Source of the DNA: Nostoc cf. edaphicum LEGE 07299
Lineage (GTDB): Bacteria > Cyanobacteriota > Cyanobacteriia > Cyanobacteriales > Nostocaceae
Direction: 5' to 3'
Assembly (NCBI RefSeq): GCF_015207245.1
Contig: NZ_JADEXF010000082.1
Coordinates: 1-8,897, forward strand
Length of the DNA stretch: 8,897 bases
The position numbers and the translations under genes are program-made. Positions 1 to 7,018 of this stretch are shown in pieces. The notes beneath the pieces are model-generated. The model was not told the DNA's origin. It worked only from the letters and a program-made list of their open reading frames with translations, and made no database searches. How positions within the stretch are numbered: position 1 is the first letter of the stretch; the number at the start of each line of letters is the position of its first letter.

Positions 1-62
1 CTAGTAGCTCTGTAATCAAGTTTAGTGTTGGTTTAAAATTATTTAGAATCAAAGTTTGGCAT

Positions 63-96
63 AAAAAAGGCTCAAGCATTTCTGCCTGAGCCTTTT
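63..96 (-). terminator. Intrinsic terminator of the RNA-binding protein gene
   Basis: Read on the minus strand, the two arms (83-96 and 65-78) pair over 14 bp with a single G-U wobble. They are closed by a GAAA tetraloop (79-82) and run directly into six Ts (63-68). It lies 16 bp beyond the stop codon of the minus-strand RNA-binding protein gene and has the textbook form of a Rho-independent terminator. The A-rich flank on the other arm means it might also stop plus-strand transcription weakly. Confidence 0.9.
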
Positions 97-112
97 CTAA
101 ATTCAATTAAGC

Positions 113-427
113 TTAGTAGCGGTTGTTGCTACGGTTGTAGCCGCCGCCACCACCACGGTTCCCAAAGGAACCACCACTTCTGTCTTCTTTGGGCTTGGCT
201 TTATTTACCTTGAGGTCACGGCCAAGCCATTCAGCACCATCAAGAGCTTCAATGGCTTTTGCTTCTTCATCTTCTGAACTCATTTCCACGAAAGCAAAGC
301 CGCGTAAACGACCTGTTTCACGGTCAGTGGGTAGTTGAACACGCTTTACAGCACCATATTCTGCAAATACAGCACTCAGCGCATCTTGTGTAACATCATA
401 GGAGAGGTTACCAACGTAAATTGACAT
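113..427 (-). CDS. Glycine-rich RRM RNA-binding protein (cyanobacterial Rbp family)
   Basis: This is a 104-residue protein with one RNA recognition motif and a short glycine-rich tail. RNP2 is IYVGNL at residues 3-8 and RNP1 is RGFAFVEM at 42-49, including the aromatic residues that stack on RNA bases. The RRM fills residues 2-78. The tail (84-104) carries a GGGGG run and Arg, Asn and Tyr residues. Cyanobacterial Rbp proteins are single-stranded RNA binders, and several family members are cold-induced; which transcripts this one binds cannot be read here. I chose ATG at 427 over the in-frame TTG at 430 because GGAGA (434-438) sits 6 nt upstream of it. The gene is monocistronic, with its own promoter and a strong terminator. 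The family is certain; the exact paralogue is not, so no symbol is given. Confidence 0.97.
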   Translation of the reverse strand: MSIYVGNLSYDVTQDALSAVFAEYGAVKRVQLPTDRETGRLRGFAFVEMSSEDEEAKAIEALDGAEWLGRDLKVNKAKPKEDRSGGSFGNRGGGGGYNRSNNRY

Positions 428-481
428 CAAATGTCTCCAAAATCATAAGTTTGTAGAGATTTAGATTTCGGAGAGAAGTCT

Positions 482-509
482 GTAATACCAAAAGGAAAAA
501 GCCTGTCAA
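482..509 (-). promoter_or_regulatory. Probable sigma-70 promoter of the RNA-binding protein gene
   Basis: Read on the minus strand, a perfect -35 box TTGACA (504-509) is followed by a 16-bp spacer and a -10-like TATTAC (482-487; 4 of 6 consensus bases). Transcription would begin near 475, giving an untranslated leader of about 48 nt that contains the GGAGA ribosome-binding site. The weak -10 box leaves room for an alternative start site. Confidence 0.5.
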
Positions 510-694
510 TACTAAAAACAAACACTGTCGCCGAATTAATTCTCATTTCACTTCCCATCATGACATAGCAACCAACTTTCTGGGAAAAAGTTTGAAAAAC
601 TGTTATAAAAAGTTATATAAGCGGTTAATAGCTAGATGCTGGCTAGTCTAAAAACGGGTGAGGCTAAGTGAACCGCACCCACGAGAAGGTTATA

Positions 695-735
695 GTAGCG
701 TCGTTGCGTAGGCGTAGCCCGTCGTAGACATCGCC
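695..735. repeat. Dispersed GC-rich repeat of Nostoc type
   Basis: This GC-rich island in AT-rich surroundings contains GCGTAGGCGTAGCCC followed by GTCGTAGACATCGCC. The wording resembles palindromic repeats scattered in many copies through Nostoc and Anabaena intergenic DNA (from memory, not searched). The rest of 510-1040 shows no supported gene, tRNA or array. An open frame at 784-999 starts with GTG, has no ribosome-binding site and looks non-coding. Confidence 0.5.
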
Positions 736-1042
736 ACTTCCCTGCTGATTCCTGAAAAAATTCGGAAATCTGGGATTCATTCAGTGGTTTGTACGATTTT
801 GAGCAATGATGTCACGCCTTACCTTCCTCACCTAATACAAATATATTTCTGGCAAAAAACCTCATTATTGCTGTTGTTGCTATGGTATTTATCGCCCTGT
901 TTCTTGCAATATTACGCAAGGGGGGTAAGAAAAAATAGTGTTTTCCAGTACATTATAGACATAAAAAGCAATAAATCTTTAATATTCTTAATAAAATAAA
1001 GAAAGTCCTATAAGTACAAATACTTACGCATGAAACGAATAA

Positions 1043-1121
1043 ATGGGTAATTATTGTAATATCGCCCATGTTGGGATATTGAACAAAAAGTTTAATATCT
1101 TTAGAGAAAGCCAGGTTTCTC
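1043..1121 (+). repeat. Cluster of three small inverted repeats upstream of the efflux promoter
   Basis: Three palindromes lie in a row. The first is ATGGG (1043-1047) with CCCAT (1065-1069). The second is GATATTGAAC (1075-1084) with GTTTAATATC (1090-1099), a 10-bp stem containing one G-T wobble and an AAAAA loop. The third is GAGAAA (1104-1109) with TTTCTC (1116-1121). The last looks like a common dispersed Nostoc palindrome. They end 21 bp before the -35 box of the efflux promoter, so they could be operator sites for a regulator or simply repeats. The sequence does not decide between these. Confidence 0.4.
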
Positions 1122-1142
1122 CTATGGGTAGATTTCAGAAAA

Positions 1143-1171
1143 CTGACAAATATTTATACTAAGTTTATAAT
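1143..1171 (+). promoter_or_regulatory. Near-consensus sigma-70 promoter of the efflux operon leader
   Basis: The -35 box CTGACA (1143-1148; 5 of 6), an exact 17-bp spacer and a perfect -10 box TATAAT (1166-1171) form the best promoter in the window. Transcription would start near A1177 or A1178, about 207 nt before the adaptor start codon. The resulting leader contains the terminator-like hairpin at 1218-1307. The same promoter could instead drive a free-standing RNA of about 130 nt. Confidence 0.7.
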
Positions 1172-1217
1172 TTATTAATCTGCAAGAAGATTTTCTACCT
1201 CTGCGTAAGAAGTAGAG

Positions 1218-1307
1218 CGGTGAGAAATTTTAGACTTTTATGGGAAAACAGTAATTTCTTATACAGAAAATTACTGATAGACAGCTTATGAATTCTCACC
1301 GTTTTTT
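1218..1307 (+). terminator. Compound hairpin with T-tract in the efflux leader (attenuator or small-RNA terminator)
   Basis: The outer stem pairs CGGTGAGAA (1218-1226) with TTCTCACCG (1293-1301), and AATT continues it past one bulge. An inner hairpin pairs CAGTAATTT (1249-1257) with AAATTACTG (1268-1276). TTTTTT (1302-1307) follows the outer stem directly. A further small stem, TCTAC (1194-1198) with GTAGA (1212-1216), precedes it. No plus-strand gene lies upstream that needs a terminator. The element therefore either attenuates the efflux operon, whose start codon is 78 nt beyond the T-tract, or ends a small RNA starting near 1178. No known riboswitch class was recognised. Confidence 0.55.
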
Positions 1308-1384
1308 GTTAATGATATCTCTAAAAATTACTTGGTAAAACACGGCTGTTTAACCCCAAAAGCTCCCCAATAAAAGAAAAATAA

Positions 1385-2887
1385 ATGATCTTGGATATGA
1401 ATAAGCCGCACAAACAGGTGAGAATGACAGATCCGGTAGCCGCCAACCAGCTCATTAATATCCAATTAAATTCTGTTGTGAAGACTGAAGTGGTGAGCGC
1501 AGATGTAAAGAGTAGAATTCTTGCAAACAGCACTTGTACAACAGGTGGAAAAGGGAAAAATTACTTACTTTTCTCCACCTCTGTAAGAAGTTTGTTAATT
1601 CCCTGTTTGGTAGGTATAGGATTGCTGACAGCGAGTTGCGGTTCACTGCCCAAAGAATCAGCCGAAGCACAATCTCAAAAATCTGGTAGAGAACGTGGTG
1701 GTGCAACGCCTGTAGATGTGGCGATCGCTCGAACTGACTTGCTGCAAAAATCACCAGAATATACAGGTAATACAACACCCTTTCGGATTGTATCATTGCG
1801 ATCGCAAGTAGAAGCTCGGTTGTTGGCTTTAAACCTTGATGTAGGCGATACAGTAAAACTTGGGCAAAACGTCGGACAGTTAGATGCTACCATACTTTCG
1901 ACCGAATTAAAGCAAGCAGAAGCAGAACTAGCAGCCCTCAAATCAGAAGTAGCTAGGGCAACAAATCAGGTAAGCAATGCCCGTGCAGACGTTGAACGGG
2001 CGCGCCTAGAAGTAGTACAAGCTCAGGCAGACTCACAACGGCAACAGAATCTATTCAAAGCCGGAGCGATCGCTGAACAAACAGCCCAGCAAGCGCGTAC
2101 CCAGGCGCAAACAGCAGCCCAGGCACTACGGGCAGCTCAAGAGCAGGTTCGTACAGAACAGCAAGCCGTTGCTGCGGCTCAAGGTAGAGTCTTAGCACAA
2201 CAGGCAGTAGTTGCTCAAACCAAAGAGCGCAGGTCTTACGCCCGGCTGACATCCCCTATCACTGGCGTAGTCACAGAAAGGGTGACAGAACCCGGCAACC
2301 TTCTACAAGCAGGTAGTGAAGTCTTGAAAATTGGCGACTTTAACCGTGTGAAAGTCGTCGTGCAAGTTTCCGAATTAGAACTGGCACAAATTCAGGTTGG
2401 GCAATCTGTACAAGTCCGCTTAGATGCCTTCCCCAACGAAACATTAATGGGCAGAGTTGCGCGCATTTCTCCAGCTGCCGATGCCACAGCTCGCTTGATA
2501 CCTGTAGAAGTGGTGATTCCCAACACTCAAGGGAAGATTGGTAGCGGATTACTGGCACGAGTCAATTTTGAAACCCAGGCTCAACAGCGCGTAGTAGTGC
2601 CGCAAACAGCTATTCAAAAACAAGCAGGGGCAGCAAAGGGAGTCAGTAAAGAGCAAGAAAATCCATCGGGGGCGCTATTTGTGGTAAAAGACACAGAAGG
2701 CAAGACGAAAGTAGCGATGCGTGCTGTCACTTTAGGACAAAAGGCTGATGGCAAAGTGGAAATTCTATCTGGCTTGCAAGCGGGGGAGCGCTATGTTGTT
2801 CGCAGTGGTCAACCCTTAAAAAATGGAGACGCTGTACGTTTATCGATTCTTTCCGAAACAGCGGAGTCAGCCCCTAAGGGGAATTAA
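1385..2887 (+). CDS. RND efflux periplasmic adaptor (membrane fusion protein, HlyD/AcrA family), predicted lipoprotein
   Basis: This adaptor would bridge the inner-membrane RND pump encoded next and an outer-membrane TolC-type channel. A hydrophobic stretch (69-84) ends in LTASC, a lipobox placing the lipidated cysteine at residue 85. The first lipoyl half-motif follows (about 142-167), then an Ala/Gln/Glu-rich alpha-helical hairpin (about 168-285), the second lipoyl half (287-319, TSPITGVVTERV), a beta-barrel and a membrane-proximal domain to about 490. In the AcrA tip motif Arg-x3-Leu-x6-Ser, this protein has R219 and L223 but Ala at 230. The start is uncertain: 68 residues before the signal core is unusually long. 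In-frame ATG also occurs at codons 5 and 14 and GTG at codons 36 and 37, none with a clear ribosome-binding site. Three HIP1 sites lie inside the gene. The substrate is unknown. Confidence 0.93.
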   Translation: MILDMNKPHKQVRMTDPVAANQLINIQLNSVVKTEVVSADVKSRILANSTCTTGGKGKNYLLFSTSVRSLLIPCLVGIGLLTASCGSLPKESAEAQSQKSGRERGGATPVDVAIARTDLLQKSPEYTGNTTPFRIVSLRSQVEARLLALNLDVGDTVKLGQNVGQLDATILSTELKQAEAELAALKSEVARATNQVSNARADVERARLEVVQAQADSQRQQNLFKAGAIAEQTAQQARTQAQTAAQALRAAQEQVRTEQQAVAAAQGRVLAQQAVVAQTKERRSYARLTSPITGVVTERVTEPGNLLQAGSEVLKIGDFNRVKVVVQVSELELAQIQVGQSVQVRLDAFPNETLMGRVARISPAADATARLIPVEVVIPNTQGKIGSGLLARVNFETQAQQRVVVPQTAIQKQAGAAKGVSKEQENPSGALFVVKDTEGKTKVAMRAVTLGQKADGKVEILSGLQAGERYVVRSGQPLKNGDAVRLSILSETAESAPKGN

Positions 2888-2921
2888 AAATTCAAAATTC
2901 AAAATCTCTTTTGGAATTTTT
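2886..2921 (+). repeat. AT-rich hairpin between adaptor and pump genes
   Basis: AAAATTCAAAA (2894-2904) pairs with 2909-2920 through a TCTC loop and one bulged G. A second left-arm copy, AAAAATTC (2886-2893), is fully complementary to GAATTTTT (2914-2921). T-rich sequence follows. It could lower readthrough into the pump gene or protect the upstream message end. It may equally be one of the ATTCAAA-type repeats common in these genomes. The pump's likely ribosome-binding site, GGAG (2940-2943), lies 13 nt before its ATG, a rather long spacing. Confidence 0.45.
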
Positions 2922-2956
2922 CATTTTGCCTTTTTAATTGGAGCACAGCGATAATA

Positions 2957-5900
2957 ATGCAACAAGTAAAGAATGGTGGCGGATTTAGTATCAGTGCCAT
3001 ATCAATCCGCCAACATATCGGCACACTCATGCTGACCTTGGCAGTGATAGTGCTAGGTGTCTTCTTTGTAGTCAAGCTACCAGTGGATTTACTACCATCA
3101 ATCACCTATCCTCGGATTGGTGTGCGAATACAAGCACCTGGAATCTCACCAGAGGTAGCAGTTGATGAAGTAACCAAACCCCTAGAAGAAGCCTTTGCGG
3201 CTACTGAAGGTGTGATCCAAATTTTCTCCCAAACTCGTGAGGGACAGGTAAATTTGGATCTTTACTTTCAAACGGGAGGCAATATTGACCAAGCTTTAAA
3301 CGATGCTACAGCTGCTTTTAACAGAGCTAGAAGCACATTACCAGACACCATCGAAGAACCGCGATTATTTAAAGTTGATCCTTCTCAGTTACCTGTTTAT
3401 GAATTGGCATTAACTTCGCCTTCTCTAGAAGGCATGGCTTTACGTGTTTTTGCTGAAGAGGAACTAGTCCGCGAACTAAGTGTTGTACCCGGAGTTGCAG
3501 GGGTAGATGTATCGGGAGGAGTTCAAGAAGAGGTTAGGGTCAATATAGATTTAGATCGGTTGCAAGCTGTAGGTGTAGGCTTGACCGATGTGCTAGATGA
3601 ACTCAGAAATCGCAACATAGATATTTCTGGCGGTCGGATTTTGGGGCAGAATTCTGAGCCATTAACCCGTACTGTGGGGCGCTTCCAAAATGCCAATGAA
3701 ATCAGCAATCTTTCCTTTGAAGTCTCTTCGCCTACTCCTTCATCTTCCTCATCTCCCGATTCTGCCGCTACTTCCACCACTCCCAAACGCCGCGTCTATT
3801 TGCGGGACTTTGCCGAAGTTATTGACGGTTCAGAACAACAACGGATTTACGTCTTACTGAACGGGGAACCAGCGATAAAAGTCAGTGTCCAAAAGCAGCC
3901 GGATGCCAACACCATCAACGTTGTCGAGGGTGTGAAAAAACGCTTGGAAGAACTCCGACAATCTGGCGTAATTCCCGAAGGGACAGTTATTACACCTACC
4001 TTGGATGAGTCGCGGTTTATTAGCAATTCTATCTCGAATGTTGCCACTTCCGGGTTGGTAGGGACTGCACTAGCAGCGATCGCAGTTCTCCTATTTCTCG
4101 GTTCTCTACGACAAACTTTCATCATCGTCCTCGCCATCCCCTTAGCAACCCTAGCTGCCATCATCTTGATGGGACTATTTGGCTTATCTCTCAACGTTTT
4201 TAGTTTGGGTGGTCTAGCACTGGGTGTAGGTATTGTGGTAGATAACTCCATCGTCATGTTGGAGAACATTGCCGAGGGTGCTGGGATGACTCCCGGTAAA
4301 GATAATAAAACCCGCTTGAATTCGCAGCAACTAATTTACCAGGCAGAAAAAAGTAGCCAAGAAGTAGAATCAGCTTTAATTGCTTCTACTAGTACAAACT
4401 TGGTGGCGGTGTTGCCATTTTTGCTGATTGGCGGCTTTATCGCACTACTATTTAATGAATTAATTCTTACCATCACCTTTTCTGTTGCGGCTTCAATTTT
4501 GATTGCCGTGACCGTTGTACCGATGCTTGCCTCCCGAATGTTGGCATGGAAGTTTTCTAGTCGTCTGAGCAATTTTTGGCTGTTGCGGCAGTTTAATAAC
4601 CGCTTTGATGCATCTACGAGAGGATACGGCAGTTTTTTAGGTGGGATATTACGCTGGCGGTTGGTTACGGTAGCGATCGCTATTATCCTTTTTGGTGGCG
4701 GCAGTTTGTGGATGGCTCCGCAAATTCCCCAAGAAATTCTCCCCCGCATCAATACCGGACAAGCCAACTTAAACGCTCAGTTTCCTCCCGGTACGCCCCT
4801 AGAAACTAACCGAAAAGTCATGGCTGCGGTAGATGATATTCTCCGCAATCAACCAGAAACAGAATATGTTTTCTCTACATCTGGTGGTTCCCTCTTTGGT
4901 TCTAATACCAATGCCAATCCCCTGCGAAGTACTGCAAATATTACCCTGAAACCGGGTACTAACGTGCAAGCTTATACAGAACGACTTACCCAGGAGTTTA
5001 ACAAGTTAAATTTAGCCGGAATTCGCTTGCGCCTTGCCCCTGGTCAAGTGCGGGGTTTGATTCTCAGTAACTCTCCCATCCGTGGTGCTGATGTTGACGT
5101 GATGCTTCAGGGAAATGACGTAAATACTTTAGAAGAAGCTGGACGTCAGGTACTAGCGGCCCTGGAAGAACAAGTCACCCTTGCGAGGTTTCGTCCCGAT
5201 GCAGATGAGCGCCAGCCAGAAATTCAGATTATTCCTGATTGGGAAAGGGTTTCAGCTTTGGGGTTAACTACTACAGATATTGGTCAAACAATTCAGACTG
5301 CGATCGAAGGTAGTGTACCAACTCAGTTGCAACGCGGCAACCGTTTAGTCGATGTTCGGGTACAGTTGAATGAAAAATCAGTGCAAGCAGCTTCTCAATT
5401 AGAAAGGTTGCCTTTATTTGTGGAAAACAATCGCCAAGTTCGCTTGAGCGATGTTGCCAAAATTGCTGAAGCTCAAGCTCCAGGAGAAGTTCAGCGAATT
5501 AACCAACGCCAGGTTTTCTTAATTGCTGGCAACTTGACTGAGGGAGCTAGCCTCAGTGATGCCCTAGAACAGGTGAGTACGGTACTAGATAGTTTAGATT
5601 TACCTGAAGGTGTTAGCCGCTTACCCAGTTCAGCCGCTGAATCTAATCAGCAACTGCAAAGTTCACTGCAACTGTTGGGTGGATTAGCTGCTTTTCTAGT
5701 CTTTGTGGTAATGGCGATACAATATAACTCCCTCATTGACCCGCTAGTAATTATGTTTACAATTCCTTTGGCATTAGCTGGGGGGATTTTCGGACTTTAC
5801 ATTACTAAAACTGCTATTGGAGCAACAGTAATTGTCGGTGCGGTTTTGCTAGTGGGTATTGTGGTCAATAACGCCATCATTATGGTAGAATTGGCGAATC

Positions 5901-6214
5901 AAATTCGGGAACGGGAAAAAGTTGACCGAAAAACTGCCATTTTGAAAGCTGCTCCTCAACGCCTACGACCAGTGTTAATGACAACTATTACCACTGTTTT
6001 AGGTATGTTCCCCCTAGCGTTAGGAATTGGGGAAGGCTCAGAATTTCTGCAACCATTAGGTGTGGTGGTGTTTTCAGGTTTATCTTTGGCAACAGTGCTG
6101 ACGCTGTTTATCATCCCGTGTTTTTATACTCTGTTACACGATTTGCTGGGTGGAAAATGGGCGAAGCCAGTGTTAATCCGGTTACGTGGATTTACCAAAA
6201 AATTTATCAGCTAA
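2957..6214 (+). CDS. RND-family efflux pump, AcrB/hydrophobe-amphiphile type inner-membrane transporter
   Basis: This 1085-residue protein has the full length and duplicated layout of an AcrB-type proton-driven exporter. It has TM1 at about 23-40, a porter domain, TM2-TM6 starting near 366, a second large periplasmic domain after TM7 (about 566-590), and a last helix block from about 908. TM4 carries GIVVDNSIVMLENI, so AcrB Asp407 is kept (D429) but Asp408 is Asn (N430). TM10 carries VNNAIIMVEL, so AcrB Lys940 is Asn (N971). The Arg and Thr of RLRPVLMTT in TM11 (AcrB Arg971 and Thr978) are kept. The CzcA heavy-metal signature is absent, which favours drug- or lipid-type substrates, but the substrate cannot be read. 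A Ser/Pro/Thr-rich insert occupies 257-277. The gene ends in tandem stops (TAATGA) and forms an operon with the adaptor. No TolC gene is present in the window. Confidence 0.97.
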   Translation: MQQVKNGGGFSISAISIRQHIGTLMLTLAVIVLGVFFVVKLPVDLLPSITYPRIGVRIQAPGISPEVAVDEVTKPLEEAFAATEGVIQIFSQTREGQVNLDLYFQTGGNIDQALNDATAAFNRARSTLPDTIEEPRLFKVDPSQLPVYELALTSPSLEGMALRVFAEEELVRELSVVPGVAGVDVSGGVQEEVRVNIDLDRLQAVGVGLTDVLDELRNRNIDISGGRILGQNSEPLTRTVGRFQNANEISNLSFEVSSPTPSSSSSPDSAATSTTPKRRVYLRDFAEVIDGSEQQRIYVLLNGEPAIKVSVQKQPDANTINVVEGVKKRLEELRQSGVIPEGTVITPTLDESRFISNSISNVATSGLVGTALAAIAVLLFLGSLRQTFIIVLAIPLATLAAIILMGLFGLSLNVFSLGGLALGVGIVVDNSIVMLENIAEGAGMTPGKDNKTRLNSQQLIYQAEKSSQEVESALIASTSTNLVAVLPFLLIGGFIALLFNELILTITFSVAASILIAVTVVPMLASRMLAWKFSSRLSNFWLLRQFNNRFDASTRGYGSFLGGILRWRLVTVAIAIILFGGGSLWMAPQIPQEILPRINTGQANLNAQFPPGTPLETNRKVMAAVDDILRNQPETEYVFSTSGGSLFGSNTNANPLRSTANITLKPGTNVQAYTERLTQEFNKLNLAGIRLRLAPGQVRGLILSNSPIRGADVDVMLQGNDVNTLEEAGRQVLAALEEQVTLARFRPDADERQPEIQIIPDWERVSALGLTTTDIGQTIQTAIEGSVPTQLQRGNRLVDVRVQLNEKSVQAASQLERLPLFVENNRQVRLSDVAKIAEAQAPGEVQRINQRQVFLIAGNLTEGASLSDALEQVSTVLDSLDLPEGVSRLPSSAAESNQQLQSSLQLLGGLAAFLVFVVMAIQYNSLIDPLVIMFTIPLALAGGIFGLYITKTAIGATVIVGAVLLVGIVVNNAIIMVELANQIREREKVDRKTAILKAAPQRLRPVLMTTITTVLGMFPLALGIGEGSEFLQPLGVVVFSGLSLATVLTLFIIPCFYTLLHDLLGGKWAKPVLIRLRGFTKKFIS

Positions 6215-6268
6215 TGAGCATTTAAGTTGCACATAGCGCAATACCGATAATTGCCAATAGCCAATATA

Positions 6269-6317
6269 TAAAGAGTGAGAAGTTATGAATTTAAAAATTT
6301 TAACTCCTCACTCTTTA
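6269..6317. terminator. Inverted-repeat terminator between convergent efflux operon and ndhN
   Basis: TAAAGAGTGAG (6269-6279) pairs perfectly with CTCACTCTTTA (6307-6317). After one mismatch the stem continues with AGTTA (6281-6285) and TAACT (6301-6305), and then an AT-rich apex. The flanks are U-rich in both readings: CTTTTA on the plus strand and TTTATATATT on the minus strand. It lies 54 bp after the pump stop and 27 bp after the ndhN stop, so it probably serves both converging transcripts. The rest of 6215-6343 shows nothing else. Confidence 0.65.
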
Positions 6318-6343
6318 CTTTTAACTCCTCAGCTTTGTAAGTG

Positions 6344-6820
6344 TTAGCTAGCTAACAGAGTTTTTTCTAGAGAAGTCCAACGGAAAGAGCGATCGCCACC
6401 CCTTTCAATGATTACTCTCACTCGTGGTTCTAGTTGAGGCAAATTCGTCAAATACTCAAGTTCCTGATTGGAAAGAATATGCCCTTCAATAATCCACAAG
6501 ACCAGCCCCTTAGACTTTGGCGGTAGCTGTTCTAGATGAGAATCGAGAATTGGCGGCAGATAGTACACTTGACCTACTGCCGCACCGCTACCAGTACTTT
6601 TCTTACCAAGATGAGGAGGTCTGACTCCATGAATTCTTGTGAGATATGCGGCTACATCACCCAGTCCTTTAGCAGTAATGTGAAGGGTAGTATAGCCAGC
6701 TGCCCGTAGTCGGCGCTGATATCGACCTTCATAACCCCCTTCCAGAGGTACATACACTCCAAGAGCGCCAAATTTTTCCAGATCGCGGATTAAACCGTTG
6801 CCAGTGGTAATTAGTGCCAT
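6344..6820 (-). CDS. ndhN: NAD(P)H-quinone oxidoreductase subunit N (NDH-1, photosynthetic complex I)
   Basis: This 158-residue protein is the usual length for NdhN. The start (MALITTGNGLIRDLEKFGAL), the motif YEGRYQRRLRAAGY at about 30-43, VYYLPP at about 86-91 and an IERGGDRSFRW stretch near the C terminus match this family as I know it. NdhN is a soluble subunit of the cyanobacterial and chloroplast NDH-1 complex, absent from E. coli complex I. It helps build the peripheral arm that takes electrons from ferredoxin for cyclic flow and respiration at the thylakoid membrane. It has no membrane segment or signal peptide. It is transcribed away from rplC. Upstream of the ATG, GGGATAAG is only a weak ribosome-binding site, and no confident promoter was found. 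One HIP1 site lies at 6389. Confidence 0.97.
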   Translation of the reverse strand: MALITTGNGLIRDLEKFGALGVYVPLEGGYEGRYQRRLRAAGYTTLHITAKGLGDVAAYLTRIHGVRPPHLGKKSTGSGAAVGQVYYLPPILDSHLEQLPPKSKGLVLWIIEGHILSNQELEYLTNLPQLEPRVRVIIERGGDRSFRWTSLEKTLLAS

Positions 6821-6917
6821 AGATTTTCGTCTTATCCCACTTAGATATCTCTATTATTTACCCTGAACCGATAGATTAAAAGCATTTTTTTGGGTATTAG
6901 GCATTGGGGATGAATTA

Positions 6918-6997
6918 TTCTCCTCTGCTCCCCTGCTCCCCTGCTCCCCTGCTCCTCTGCTCCTCTGCTCCTCTGCTCCTCTGCTCCCCTGCTCCCT
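6918..6997. repeat. Tandem 8-bp repeat (TGCTCCCC/TGCTCCTC), about ten units
   Basis: Units run in strict 8-bp register from 6926: three TGCTCCCC, four TGCTCCTC, one TGCTCCCC and a shortened final TGCTCCC (6990-6996). A degenerate unit, TTCTCCTC, precedes them at 6918. The plus strand is nearly all pyrimidine, and the minus strand is purine-rich with GGGG runs. It lies between ndhN and the rplC promoter, outside any gene. Simple tandem repeats of this kind are frequent in intergenic DNA of filamentous cyanobacteria. There are no spacers, so it is not CRISPR. Confidence 0.9.
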
Positions 6998-7018
6998 AAA
7001 AATAGCTCTATAAATTAC

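Noticed and set aside
784..999. Plus-strand open frame of 71 codons in the region before the efflux operon
   Set aside because: It starts with GTG without a ribosome-binding site, lies in AT-rich spacer DNA, and its translation has no recognisable motif or normal composition.
3847..4767. Long minus-strand open frames (3847-4269, 4336-4767) opposite the pump gene
   Set aside because: They are shadows of the strong plus-strand coding frame, with no motif or ribosome-binding site.
1721..6396. Six GCGATCGC octamers as possible regulatory or methylation-linked sites
   Set aside because: These are HIP1 sites, abundant genome-wide in many cyanobacteria. Their number here is ordinary, and they help only in placing the organism.
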